A model generated the notes under the pieces. It saw nothing but the letters and a program-made list of their open reading frames with translations. It had not been told where the DNA came from and made no database searches. DNA of 64,000 nt, taken from positions 186,001 through 250,000 of the forward strand of contig NZ_JAJBZH010000005.1 in the NCBI RefSeq assembly GCF_020551945.1, given 5' to 3'. Positions 43,367 to 51,371 of the stretch are shown here, in pieces (the first letter of the stretch is position 1; each line of letters begins with the position of its first letter). The DNA comes from Cellulosimicrobium marinum (lineage in GTDB: Bacteria > Actinomycetota > Actinomycetes > Actinomycetales > Cellulomonadaceae). The position numbers and the translations under genes were made by a program.

Positions 43367-44460
43367 CCACCGAGGAGATGCAGCGTGCGCCGCTCGCCGC
43401 CGAGCGGCGGGCGCACCTGCTCGCCTCGCTCAAGCGGGACGGTGTCGTGCGCGTGGCCGACCTCACCGGCGAGCTCGGCGTGACGGCCGTGACGGTGCGT
43501 CGCGACATCGCGCAGCTCGAGCGGGAAGGACTGCTCGCGCGCGTGCACGGTGGTGCCGTGCCCGCCGGCGGCACGGGGGGCGGGACGGAACCGGCCGCGC
43601 GCGCGACCATCGGCGTGCTCGTCCCGTCGCTCGACTACTACTGGCCCGGCGTCGTGCGGGGCATGGAGGCCGAGGCGCGCAAGCACGGGCTGCGGGTCGT
43701 CCTGCGGGGGTCGTCGTACGAGGCGGCGGACGAGCGCCCGGCGCTGGAGCGGCTCGTCGCGACGAGCGACCTGCAGGGGTTGATCCTCGCGCCCCGCACC
43801 GACAGCCCGCAGGCCCAGGAGCTCGCGCAGTGGCTCGCGCGCACCGACGTGCCGTCGGTGCTCGTCGAGCGCGAGGCGGCGCTCGCGCCGCACCGGGAGG
43901 CCCTGGAGTCGGTGGTGTCCGACCACGCGCTGGGCGCCCTCATGGCCGTCCACCACCTCGCGGACCTCGGCCACCGCCGGGTGGGTCTCGTCATCTCGCG
44001 GCAGTCGCCGACGTCGCGCAAGATCGCGGCCGGGTGGCGCGCGGCGTGCGCGGACCTCGGCCTGTCGTCCGAGGAGCACTTCGAGCGACTCGCCCCGGAC
44101 CGGCACCGCCCCGAGTTCGCCAAGGCCATCTCCGAGGTGGTCGACACCGCGGTCGCGTCCGGCACGACCGCGCTGCTCGCCCACTCGGACCCCGAGGCGT
44201 TCGCGATCGTGCAGAACGCGCAGGACCGGGGCATGTCGGTCCCCGGCGACCTGTCCGTCGTCGCGTACGACGACGAGGTCGCGGGTCTGTTCAGCCCGGC
44301 GCTCACGGCGGTGCGCCCGCCGCGCGCCGCGGTGGGGCACGCCGCGGTGGACCTGCTCGCGAAGCGGATCGCGGACCCCTCTCGGCCCGTCCACCGCGTG
44401 GCGATCAGCCCGACGCTCGTCGTGCGCGAGTCGACGGGACGGGTGGCCCGGCGCCCCTGA
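43363..44460 (+). CDS. DeoR-type HTH / LacI-type sensor transcriptional regulator
   Basis: Regulator of 365 residues joining two families. Residues about 10-65 are a DeoR-type winged HTH (RRAHLLASLKRDGVVRVADLTGELGVTAVTVRRDIAQLEREGLLARVHGGAV). After a Gly-rich linker, residues about 82-365 form a periplasmic-binding-protein-like sugar sensor as in LacI/PurR (TIGVLVPSLDYYWPGVVRGMEAEARKHGLRVVL, HHLADLGHRRVGLVI, SVVAYDDEVAGLFSPALTAVRPP). It is co-transcribed with the heparinase-like gene. The repeated 18-bp operator in this locus is its likely target, with a sugar or oligosaccharide as inducer. Confidence 0.92.
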   Translation: MTTEEMQRAPLAAERRAHLLASLKRDGVVRVADLTGELGVTAVTVRRDIAQLEREGLLARVHGGAVPAGGTGGGTEPAARATIGVLVPSLDYYWPGVVRGMEAEARKHGLRVVLRGSSYEAADERPALERLVATSDLQGLILAPRTDSPQAQELAQWLARTDVPSVLVEREAALAPHREALESVVSDHALGALMAVHHLADLGHRRVGLVISRQSPTSRKIAAGWRAACADLGLSSEEHFERLAPDRHRPEFAKAISEVVDTAVASGTTALLAHSDPEAFAIVQNAQDRGMSVPGDLSVVAYDDEVAGLFSPALTAVRPPRAAVGHAAVDLLAKRIADPSRPVHRVAISPTLVVRESTGRVARRP

Positions 44461-44490
44461 GGCGGCGCGTCCTGAGGCGCTCGCCCCGAG

Positions 44491-44571
44491 GGCTCACCCC
44501 CCGTACCGCGGACGGTAGGGGGGGTGAGCCGCGTCGGACTGCCGGACGCCGGGCCCGCGGAGGGGCCCGGC
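44491..44571. terminator. Two hairpins between convergent genes
   Basis: Hairpin 1: 18-bp arms 44491-44508 and 44513-44530 with one mismatch and a 4-base loop. Hairpin 2: perfect 9-bp stem 44548-44556 / 44563-44571 with a 6-base loop. They lie between the regulator (stop 44460, plus) and the GH59-like gene (stop 44579, minus); one probably ends each transcript. Confidence 0.7.
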
Positions 44572-44578
44572 GCCGGGT

Positions 44579-47500
44579 CTAGCAGGTGGGTGCTGCGTGG
44601 GCGATCTCCTCGACGCTCTCGCGCCCCTCCGCGCGCGCGGTCACCGTGACCACGCCCTCGGCCGGGGTGCCGCGCACGACGAACGCCTGGTAGGCGTTCT
44701 TCCCGGGCGCGACGTCCTCGAACGTCTTCGTGCCGTAGGCCGTGGCGACCTCGAGGTCGAGGGCGGCCTCGTCGTCGTTGGTCACGCGGACCGCGAGGTA
44801 CGGCTTGCCGGCGAGGCAGCGCTGCTCGACGACGGCGGTCGTCGCGACGCCCTGCTCCGCCTCGTCGCCCGCGATCGCGACCCACGAGATCACGGGCGCC
44901 TCGGTGCCGCCGTCGTTCGCGACGGTGTACGACACGACGGTCTCCTCGGTGAGCGTGAGCTCGCCCGAGAGGACCTCGGAGCGGCCCGAGCTGCCGTTGG
45001 GGAAGGCGACCTTGCCGACGGGCACGCTGACCGCCTGGCCGTCCGACCCGGTCCACGAGACCGAGGTCTGCAGGTTCCGTGCCCTGCCGTTGCCGACGTT
45101 CCACCACTCGGTGTGCCCGGACGAGACGGTGTACGTGCCCGCCGGGAGGGTGAACCGGTAGACGAGCGGCGTCGAGGCGCCGGCGGTGTACCAGCCGGTC
45201 TCGCGCATCTTGTCGTACGGCGTCTGGTTGAGCAGGCCCTTCGCCGAGTAGCTCGCGGCCCGGCCCCAGCCGGCGGCCTCGGACCACAGGGCGTCGGCCT
45301 GGGCGTTGCGCAGCGTCCCGCCCTGCGCCGCGACGAACGCCTTGACGGCGGGATGCGCGACGGCGGCGGGCGTCGCCGGCGCGTTGGCGTCGACGAAGTA
45401 CTGCACGCCGTCGGGGACGACCTCGACCTGCGCGGTGACGGCGAGCGCCTCGTTGTCCGTGAACGTCCCGGTGAGGGTCGTCGTGGCGTACGGGGTGTCG
45501 AACGCCCCGGCGGGCACGAACCACTCGACGGGGGCGTCGATGGTGGTGCCGGCCTGCGACGTCGCGCGCACCGTGTCGGGCAGCTCCGGCGCCTGTCCCA
45601 CGCTGGTGGCGAGGCGCGCGACCGGCTCGGCCACGGTGACCGGCGTGGTCTCCGGGTCGGTGACCACGGGCGGCGCACCGCCGACGAGGACGTCGACGCC
45701 GTCGAGCGTGAACGTGCCGCTGCGGACCGTCACCGTGACCGTGTGCGGGGTCGACCCGTCGAGACCCCGCTGCCAGTACGACGTCTGGCGGTCGCCGGTC
45801 GAGCCGACGTCCACGGTGCGCACGGGCTGGTCGTTGACCGCGACGTCGATCGTCGCGGCGGCGCTCGCGCCGAACAGGTTGAACCCGGTCCCGTCGACCT
45901 CGAACACGGCGGAGCGGCCCGTCGTCAGGACGTGCTGGGTGCGGTTGAGGTGCGCGTAGCCCGACTGGTTGAAGGAGAAGCCGCCGGGGTAGGAGATGCG
46001 TGCGTCGGCGTCGTCGATCTTCACCGACTCCCAGGCCTGGTCCTCGATCGGGGTGACGGCGAGGTCGTCGTACTGGGTGTTGTAGTAGCCGCTGACGATC
46101 GAGATCCGGCCGGTCATCATGGGGTTGCGGCTCGCGTCGACGTACCGCGTGAGCGGTGCGTCGTCGAGCGTGACCGTGATGACGTTGTCGCGCGCCTCGA
46201 CGGACAGCGCGTGCCACGCGTCGGCGTCGAACCCGGCGACCGTCCCGGAGGACACGACGGTGTTCAGCTTGCGCAGCTGCCACGTGCCGTCCGCGTGGAC
46301 GCGGGCCGTGTACGTGGCGAGGTCCTGGCCGGCGGGCACGTGCTGGCGCACGCCGAGGCCGGCGAAGTTCTCCAGGCTCGCGTCGCGCACCTGCGTGTCC
46401 AGCCGGAAGTCGACCGACGCGGTGTAGTTCGCCCACGCGTGGTCGCCCAGCACGGTGGCCGGGGGAGCGGTGGACACGCGGTCCTGCTCGTGGCTGCCCC
46501 ACACGTCCCACGTGTAGCCGCGGTTGTCCGCGTGGATCTGCTGGACCATGACGTTCCCGCGCTCGCCGTCGCCCTCGACGACCTCGAACGCGCCGTTCTG
46601 GTCGGCGGTGTACCGCGGCGAGCCGCCGCGGCGCTCGACGTAGCCCATCTCGACGCCGTTGATCTCGGTCGTCGGGTAGTCCGCGTACTCGAAGTCGTCC
46701 GTGTACGGCAGCTCGAGCGCGGTGTCCTGCGCCGGGGAGGCGTAGTCGGCGCGGTCGTACGCCTCGGTCGTGCCGTGCACGCCCTGGGGCAGCGTCGACA
46801 GGGTCTGGATCGAGTACGGCGCGATCTCGACCTGGTAGACGGCGTACTCGGTGCCGTCCACGGTCTCCGTGCGCACCGGCTCGACGTACCCGGTCGGCCG
46901 CAGCCAGTTGGCGTCGTACTCCTCGCCGGCGTCCGGGCCGCGCGTCTCCCACACCGTGAGCGGGCGCGGCTCGCCGAGGTTCGCGACCTTGACCTCGAAG
47001 TGGCGCGCGGTGCGCGTGTTGTTGGCGTGCACCTGCGTGACGTCGGGCTCGCCGCCCTCCGCGGCGGGCGTGCGCAGCGTCATGTACGTGCGCGTCGAGG
47101 TGTCGACGTTCGTACCGCCGTCACCCTTCGTGCCGTCGCCGTACGTCGCTCCCTCGACGTACTCCCAGCCGCTCTCGGCGAACTGGTGGAAGTGGCGCAC
47201 CGTCGCGACGCCGACGCCGCCCTCGTAGTAGCCCGACCACGGGTCGGACGCACGGACGAGGTGCTTGGGCGAGTACTGCGTGCCCTCGTACATCGCGCTC
47301 ACCGCGGGCTGGAACAGGAACGACGTCATGTGCGCCGGGTTCGCCCCCGCACCGCTCCACCGGTAGGCGTTGATGAACCGGTCGGCGATGTCGACGGCGC
47401 CCACGGTGCCGCCGATGCCGCCGCGCTCCGGGTCGGCCTCGACGCGGTACTCCGGGTCGATCATCGGGGCGACGCCCTCGGAGTACAGCACCTCCATGCC

Positions 47501-48457
47501 GTACTCCTTGTTGAGGCGCGTGAGGTTCGGCCCGCCCGCGATGTCGTAGTGGTAGCCGATCGCGTCGATCTGCTCCAGCGCGGCGGGGCTCCCGAGGATC
47601 GCGGCCGCGACGGGCTCGACGTTGCGGTACGTGTCGAGCGCGACGATCTTGATGTCGCCGTAGTCGTAGCGCGCGTCGTCGGCCTCGGCGTCCGCCTCGA
47701 GACGCTCCGCGAACTCGACCGTCCACGCCAGCTCGGGCGCGATCGACGCCTGGTGGAAGCTGCCGCCCACCTCGTTCTGCGACGGGGACATGTAGTCGAA
47801 CTCGACGCCGTACGTGTCGTACGCGGCGTCGATCGTCTCCTTGTACCACTGGTAGCGCAGCTCGGGGTCGGTCTGCGTCCACGACGGCTCGCCCCAGCGC
47901 AGCGCCTCGGTCTCGATGTCCGGGTTGATGGACAGCGCGTCCGCGATGAAGTGGAAGCCGGCGCCACGGAGCACGTTCGCCGGCTCGTCGGCGCTGCGCT
48001 TCGTCGCCGGCTCGGTGCCCGACGACGTGTTCGTGTCCGAGCCCATCTCGACCTTGATGTGCTTGAGACCGGCGCCGGTCTCCGGGTCGAAGATGAGGTG
48101 CATGATGCGCCAGTACGCCTCGGGGTTCTCCTCCTTGTAGTCCAGCAGGAGGTTGCCCGTGTTGTTGCACGACACGGACCCGAAGCCGCCGAACACGTTG
48201 TACGGCGTGCCGTCCGCACGCCGCTCGACGTCCTCGCCGTCGACGAGGATCTCCTTCCAGTTGATGGACGGGTCGTCGAAGCGCAGCTCCGGCAGGTCGG
48301 CCGGGAGCGCGGCGGTCGCGCTCGGGGACGCCGGCGCGGGGGCGGACGCGGCGGGCACCGCGGCGGCGAGGCCGGTCACGGTGAGCGCGAGCGCCGTCGT
48401 GACGGCCGTGGCCGTGCGCGCGTGGCGCCTCGTGCCCGGTGGGGCGTGGAGTCTCAT
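44579..48457 (-). CDS. Secreted GH59-like galactosidase, multidomain
   Basis: Secreted enzyme of 1292 residues. A signal peptide (to about residue 40) is followed by a GH59-type (galactocerebrosidase-like) TIM barrel: YNVFGGFGSVSCNNTGNLLLDY, the acid/base motif SPSQNEV (Glu229, preceded by Asn as in clan GH-A) and the nucleophile motif VLYSEGVAP (Glu327). A beta-domain (about 440-560), a LamG/lectin-like region (about 570-790), a carbohydrate-binding-like region, a bacterial Ig-like domain (about 935-1020) and a sugar-binding-like stretch follow. The last 79 residues form a Cys-bounded module (CLAGKPYLAVRVTNDDE…PTC) shared with the GH43 protein. GGAAGG precedes the ATG. Expected to cleave beta-linked galactose. 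Confidence 0.85.
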   Translation of the reverse strand: MRLHAPPGTRRHARTATAVTTALALTVTGLAAAVPAASAPAPASPSATAALPADLPELRFDDPSINWKEILVDGEDVERRADGTPYNVFGGFGSVSCNNTGNLLLDYKEENPEAYWRIMHLIFDPETGAGLKHIKVEMGSDTNTSSGTEPATKRSADEPANVLRGAGFHFIADALSINPDIETEALRWGEPSWTQTDPELRYQWYKETIDAAYDTYGVEFDYMSPSQNEVGGSFHQASIAPELAWTVEFAERLEADAEADDARYDYGDIKIVALDTYRNVEPVAAAILGSPAALEQIDAIGYHYDIAGGPNLTRLNKEYGMEVLYSEGVAPMIDPEYRVEADPERGGIGGTVGAVDIADRFINAYRWSGAGANPAHMTSFLFQPAVSAMYEGTQYSPKHLVRASDPWSGYYEGGVGVATVRHFHQFAESGWEYVEGATYGDGTKGDGGTNVDTSTRTYMTLRTPAAEGGEPDVTQVHANNTRTARHFEVKVANLGEPRPLTVWETRGPDAGEEYDANWLRPTGYVEPVRTETVDGTEYAVYQVEIAPYSIQTLSTLPQGVHGTTEAYDRADYASPAQDTALELPYTDDFEYADYPTTEINGVEMGYVERRGGSPRYTADQNGAFEVVEGDGERGNVMVQQIHADNRGYTWDVWGSHEQDRVSTAPPATVLGDHAWANYTASVDFRLDTQVRDASLENFAGLGVRQHVPAGQDLATYTARVHADGTWQLRKLNTVVSSGTVAGFDADAWHALSVEARDNVITVTLDDAPLTRYVDASRNPMMTGRISIVSGYYNTQYDDLAVTPIEDQAWESVKIDDADARISYPGGFSFNQSGYAHLNRTQHVLTTGRSAVFEVDGTGFNLFGASAAATIDVAVNDQPVRTVDVGSTGDRQTSYWQRGLDGSTPHTVTVTVRSGTFTLDGVDVLVGGAPPVVTDPETTPVTVAEPVARLATSVGQAPELPDTVRATSQAGTTIDAPVEWFVPAGAFDTPYATTTLTGTFTDNEALAVTAQVEVVPDGVQYFVDANAPATPAAVAHPAVKAFVAAQGGTLRNAQADALWSEAAGWGRAASYSAKGLLNQTPYDKMRETGWYTAGASTPLVYRFTLPAGTYTVSSGHTEWWNVGNGRARNLQTSVSWTGSDGQAVSVPVGKVAFPNGSSGRSEVLSGELTLTEETVVSYTVANDGGTEAPVISWVAIAGDEAEQGVATTAVVEQRCLAGKPYLAVRVTNDDEAALDLEVATAYGTKTFEDVAPGKNAYQAFVVRGTPAEGVVTVTARAEGRESVEEIAHAAPTC

Positions 48458-48471
48458 GGGTCTGCCTTCCT

Positions 48472-48524
48472 GCCGCCGTCGTCGGCGGCGTGGGTGGTGG
48501 GGCTCGTGCGGTGGGGCTCGTGCG
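48472..48524. repeat. GH43-GH59 spacer: hairpin and 14-bp tandem repeat
   Basis: A 7-bp stem with TCGT tetraloop (48472-48489, GCCGCCG / CGGCGGC) and two perfect tandem copies of GTGGGGCTCGTGCG (48497-48510, 48511-48524) fill the 85-base gap between the GH43 stop and the GH59 start. The hairpin may attenuate read-through from GH43 into GH59. Confidence 0.6.
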
Positions 48525-48542
48525 GTAGTACGTGCCTAGAGG

Positions 48543-51089
48543 TCAGCCGCAGGACGCGGCGGGGGCGACCAGGTCGTGGAGGTCGGTGACGGTCACGCCG
48601 TCGACGTCGGCGCTCGCCGTCACCGTGACGGCGACCTCGTCCGCGGCGGCGGCGCGCGTGGCGAAGGACTGGTACGCGCTCGCGCCCGGGGCGAGCTGCG
48701 CGACGCTGCGCGACCCGAACGGGGTCGACAGCGTCACCGCGACGGGGACGTCGTCCTCGTTGGTCGCGCGGACGGCGACGTACGCCCGGCCGGCGAGGCA
48801 GCGCACCTGCGCCTCGGAGGCGACCGCGAGCTCCGGGTCGGCGGGTTCCTCACCGGGGACCGAGCCCGCGACGGACAGCTCGCTGATCTTCAGGTACGAG
48901 CCCGGGGTGTCGAACGTGACCCGCACCGCGTCCGTCGTCACCGCGTCGAAGGGGACCGTCGTCATCGACCCGTTCGGGGCGGGCGCGACGGCGCTCGCGG
49001 TCGTGGGCCACCACGTGCCCTCGGCGTCGCGGTGCTCGACCGTGATCCCGGAGATCGTGCCCTCGGTGTTCGTCAGGCGCACGGCGTCGACCGACCAGGC
49101 CTCGGCGGACTGGACCGTGAAGGTCACGCGGTCCTTCTTGCCGGTGCCGCCCGCCCAGGTGGACCACGCGGTCGACGTGTTGCCGTCGCACGCCCACGCG
49201 GCCGGCATGGTGCCGTACTCGGTCTGGTGGAAGGACGCGCTCACCGTGGTGCCGGGCTCGCGGCAGACGTCGACGGGCCCGTCGACCTCGACCGTCGCGG
49301 TGACGTACCGCCCGGCGAGGGGGCCGTCGCCCGCGACGTGCCCGACGAGCGTGTGCGTGCCCCGCGTGGCGAACGCGGCGTCGAGGCTCGCGGTGGACCA
49401 GTCGGCGGTGAGGTCGTCGTACCGCTGCCCGTCGACGGTGACGTCGAACGTGGGGGCGAACTCGTCGCGGTCGTCGACGTGGGCCGTGAAATCGAGCGGT
49501 GTCACGGGCTCGAGCGGGTGGAACAGGGACGTGTTCTCGGGGTCCCACGCGCCGACGTTCTCGACCGTGACGCGGCCGTCGCGCACCTGGATGGGTGCCC
49601 ACACGTAGCGCGAGCGCTCGCCGGCGGAGCCGTTGGACTCGGTGATCCAGCGGTCGCCCATGTAGGCGAACCGGCCCGCCTCCTGGTCGAGCGCGATGAC
49701 GAACGTCGGCTGGGAGTCGAAGCACTCGACGGGGTCGGCGGTCCCGACGCCGGTGCGCGCGGGGTCGCCGACGCACGGGTTGCCCAGGCGCTCCCACTGG
49801 CCGTTCGCCGGGTGCCTGTTGTTGTCGCCGACGACGGCCTCCGTGGGCGTGATCATCGACCGTGACCGGTACGCGACGACGGGCGTCGAGGCCCAGCCGT
49901 CCGTGCCGGACGTGAGCATGTAGTACCAGCCGTCGTGCTTGAAGACGCTCGACGCCTCGCGCGAGTAGTCGGGCAGGACGCGGTTCGAGAAGTCCTCGCC
50001 GAGCGTCGCGTCGCTGCCCGTCTCGAGGGGTCCCGTGTACTCGGCGTTGAGCCGCGACACGTACATCCACGTGTTCATCTCGGAGGAGTAGACGGCGTAC
50101 GCGTCGTCGGCGACGGCGTCGACCGTGTGCTCACCGGCGTCCTGGAAGATCGTCATGTCGCGCGAGTCGCCCTCGCGGCCGGCGTTCGGCACGCCCGGCG
50201 CCCAGTTCATCTTCGTCGTGTTCACGAGCTTGAACGGACCCCACGGGGTGTCGGACGTCGCGAAGCCGATCTCGGCGCGCGAGTACCGCGAGCCGACGTT
50301 CTGGTCCGCCGGGTCGCCGCCGTCGCGCACCCAGCGCACGAGGTCGGCGTTGTCCGCGAGCGGGCCGTCGGCGTGGTAGATGATGACGAACTTCTTCGTC
50401 CGCGCGTTCCAGAGCATCTTGGGACGCTCCATGATGTTGATGTTGCCGTTGAGGCGGTAGGACGCGTTCGCGAGCGCGGCCTCGTCGTACGTCGCGGCGA
50501 CGCCCGCCGCCTCGTCGGCCCACGTCTCGACGTAGGGGGCGACGAACGCCTTCGCGGCGTCGATGTCCTCCTGCGTGGACTGCGCGTCCGGCGCGGTCTT
50601 GTTCGCGACGTCCTGGAGCGCGTCGAGCTTCGCGGGGTCGACCTCGACGGCGTTCCCCGCGCCGTTGACGCGCAGCGTGAAGTGCTGGTGGCTCGGGAGC
50701 ACGCGGCCCATGTCGTGCCACGTCGTGAGGTCGGTCGACCAGTAGCCGCGCACCCCGTCGACCGGGCGCGTGGCATGGGTCTTGTCCTCGCCGTACCAGA
50801 GCCAGACGTCGTCGTCGGTGTCGCCGTCGCCGGTGATGTCGAGCCCCACCTCGGCCTCGTGCACGGTGACGACCGAGCCGCCGTGGGCCTTGATGGGGTT
50901 GCCGTCCACGTCGGTCCAGGCCGTGCCGTCCGGTGCCGGTACGGTGCTCGACGTCGCGGCGGACGCGCCGAGCGTCGCCGCGAGCACGAGCGCGGTCGCG
51001 GCGGCGACCGTCGGGGCGACGGCACGGGCGAGGTGTTGGCGGGATCGTGATCGGGTCGGTCGGGCGGGCGCGGCGGCAGCGTCGGGCAC
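48543..51089 (-). CDS. Secreted GH43 family glycoside hydrolase with CBM32-like domain
   Basis: Secreted 848-residue enzyme. The signal peptide ends near residue 46. The five-bladed propeller runs to about 480 and resembles the exo-beta-1,3-galactanase-type GH43 branch: AHGGSVVTVHEAEVGLDITGDGD, DDVWLWYGEDKT, SRDMTIFQDAGEHTVDAVADDAYAVYSSE and EASSVFKHDGWYYMLTSG. An Ig-like domain, a discoidin/CBM32-like domain (about 590-730, CDGNTSTAWSTWAGG…ISELSVAG) and the Cys-bounded C-terminal module (CLAGRAYVAVRATNEDD…AASCG) follow. The start is GTG 51089 with AGGAG 6 bases upstream. It carries the 18-bp operator in its promoter. The subfamily is judged by eye. Confidence 0.85.
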   Translation of the reverse strand: MPDAAAAPARPTRSRSRQHLARAVAPTVAAATALVLAATLGASAATSSTVPAPDGTAWTDVDGNPIKAHGGSVVTVHEAEVGLDITGDGDTDDDVWLWYGEDKTHATRPVDGVRGYWSTDLTTWHDMGRVLPSHQHFTLRVNGAGNAVEVDPAKLDALQDVANKTAPDAQSTQEDIDAAKAFVAPYVETWADEAAGVAATYDEAALANASYRLNGNINIMERPKMLWNARTKKFVIIYHADGPLADNADLVRWVRDGGDPADQNVGSRYSRAEIGFATSDTPWGPFKLVNTTKMNWAPGVPNAGREGDSRDMTIFQDAGEHTVDAVADDAYAVYSSEMNTWMYVSRLNAEYTGPLETGSDATLGEDFSNRVLPDYSREASSVFKHDGWYYMLTSGTDGWASTPVVAYRSRSMITPTEAVVGDNNRHPANGQWERLGNPCVGDPARTGVGTADPVECFDSQPTFVIALDQEAGRFAYMGDRWITESNGSAGERSRYVWAPIQVRDGRVTVENVGAWDPENTSLFHPLEPVTPLDFTAHVDDRDEFAPTFDVTVDGQRYDDLTADWSTASLDAAFATRGTHTLVGHVAGDGPLAGRYVTATVEVDGPVDVCREPGTTVSASFHQTEYGTMPAAWACDGNTSTAWSTWAGGTGKKDRVTFTVQSAEAWSVDAVRLTNTEGTISGITVEHRDAEGTWWPTTASAVAPAPNGSMTTVPFDAVTTDAVRVTFDTPGSYLKISELSVAGSVPGEEPADPELAVASEAQVRCLAGRAYVAVRATNEDDVPVAVTLSTPFGSRSVAQLAPGASAYQSFATRAAAADEVAVTVTASADVDGVTVTDLHDLVAPAASCG

Positions 51090-51122
51090 GAGGATCTCCT
51101 TCGATCATCCGTTGCCCACGCG

Positions 51123-51163
51123 ACGATCTCCTGTGATCGTTTGTGGTTGTTCGCGTGCTGCAA
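51123..51163 (-). promoter_or_regulatory. GH43 promoter with the second 18-bp operator
   Basis: ACGATC-TCCTGT-GATCGT at 51123-51140 repeats the arms and spacing of the site at 41256-41273. On the minus strand it overlaps a -10-like AACGAT (plus 51136-51141) with -35 TTGCAG (plus 51158-51163) 16 bases upstream. The start codon is 34 bases downstream of the operator. Confidence 0.6.
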
Positions 51164-51280
51164 CGTTCGTTCGTGTCCGAAAGTAGGCGCCGCCTCTCGG
51201 AGAATCAACCGAGGTCAGCAACGTGAAAGGAAACGAACACGGCTCGTCCCGGGCGGTGCCGACGCGGCGGCACGGCGGCA

Positions 51281-51320
51281 CGACGACGGCCGGCCCCCAG
51301 GAGGGGACCGGCCGTCGTCG
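51281..51320. terminator. Terminator hairpin downstream of the amidase gene
   Basis: A perfect 13-bp stem (51281-51293 with 51308-51320), continued by CCCC/GGGG after a bulge, lies about 50 bases past the amidase stop on the minus strand. The rest of the 282-base gap to the GH43 start (51090-51371) holds only the GH43 promoter; no gene is supported. Confidence 0.7.
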
Positions 51321-51371
51321 GGCTGCAGCGCGTGGCGGGGGACCGGCGTCGTGCCGGTGCCGCCCGCCGGG

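Noticed and set aside
44597-48589. 1330-codon open frame on the plus strand opposite the GH59-like gene
   Set aside because: It is an antisense shadow caused by GC-rich codon bias; its translation is Arg/Val/Asp-rich without domains, while the minus frame has a signal peptide and catalytic motifs.
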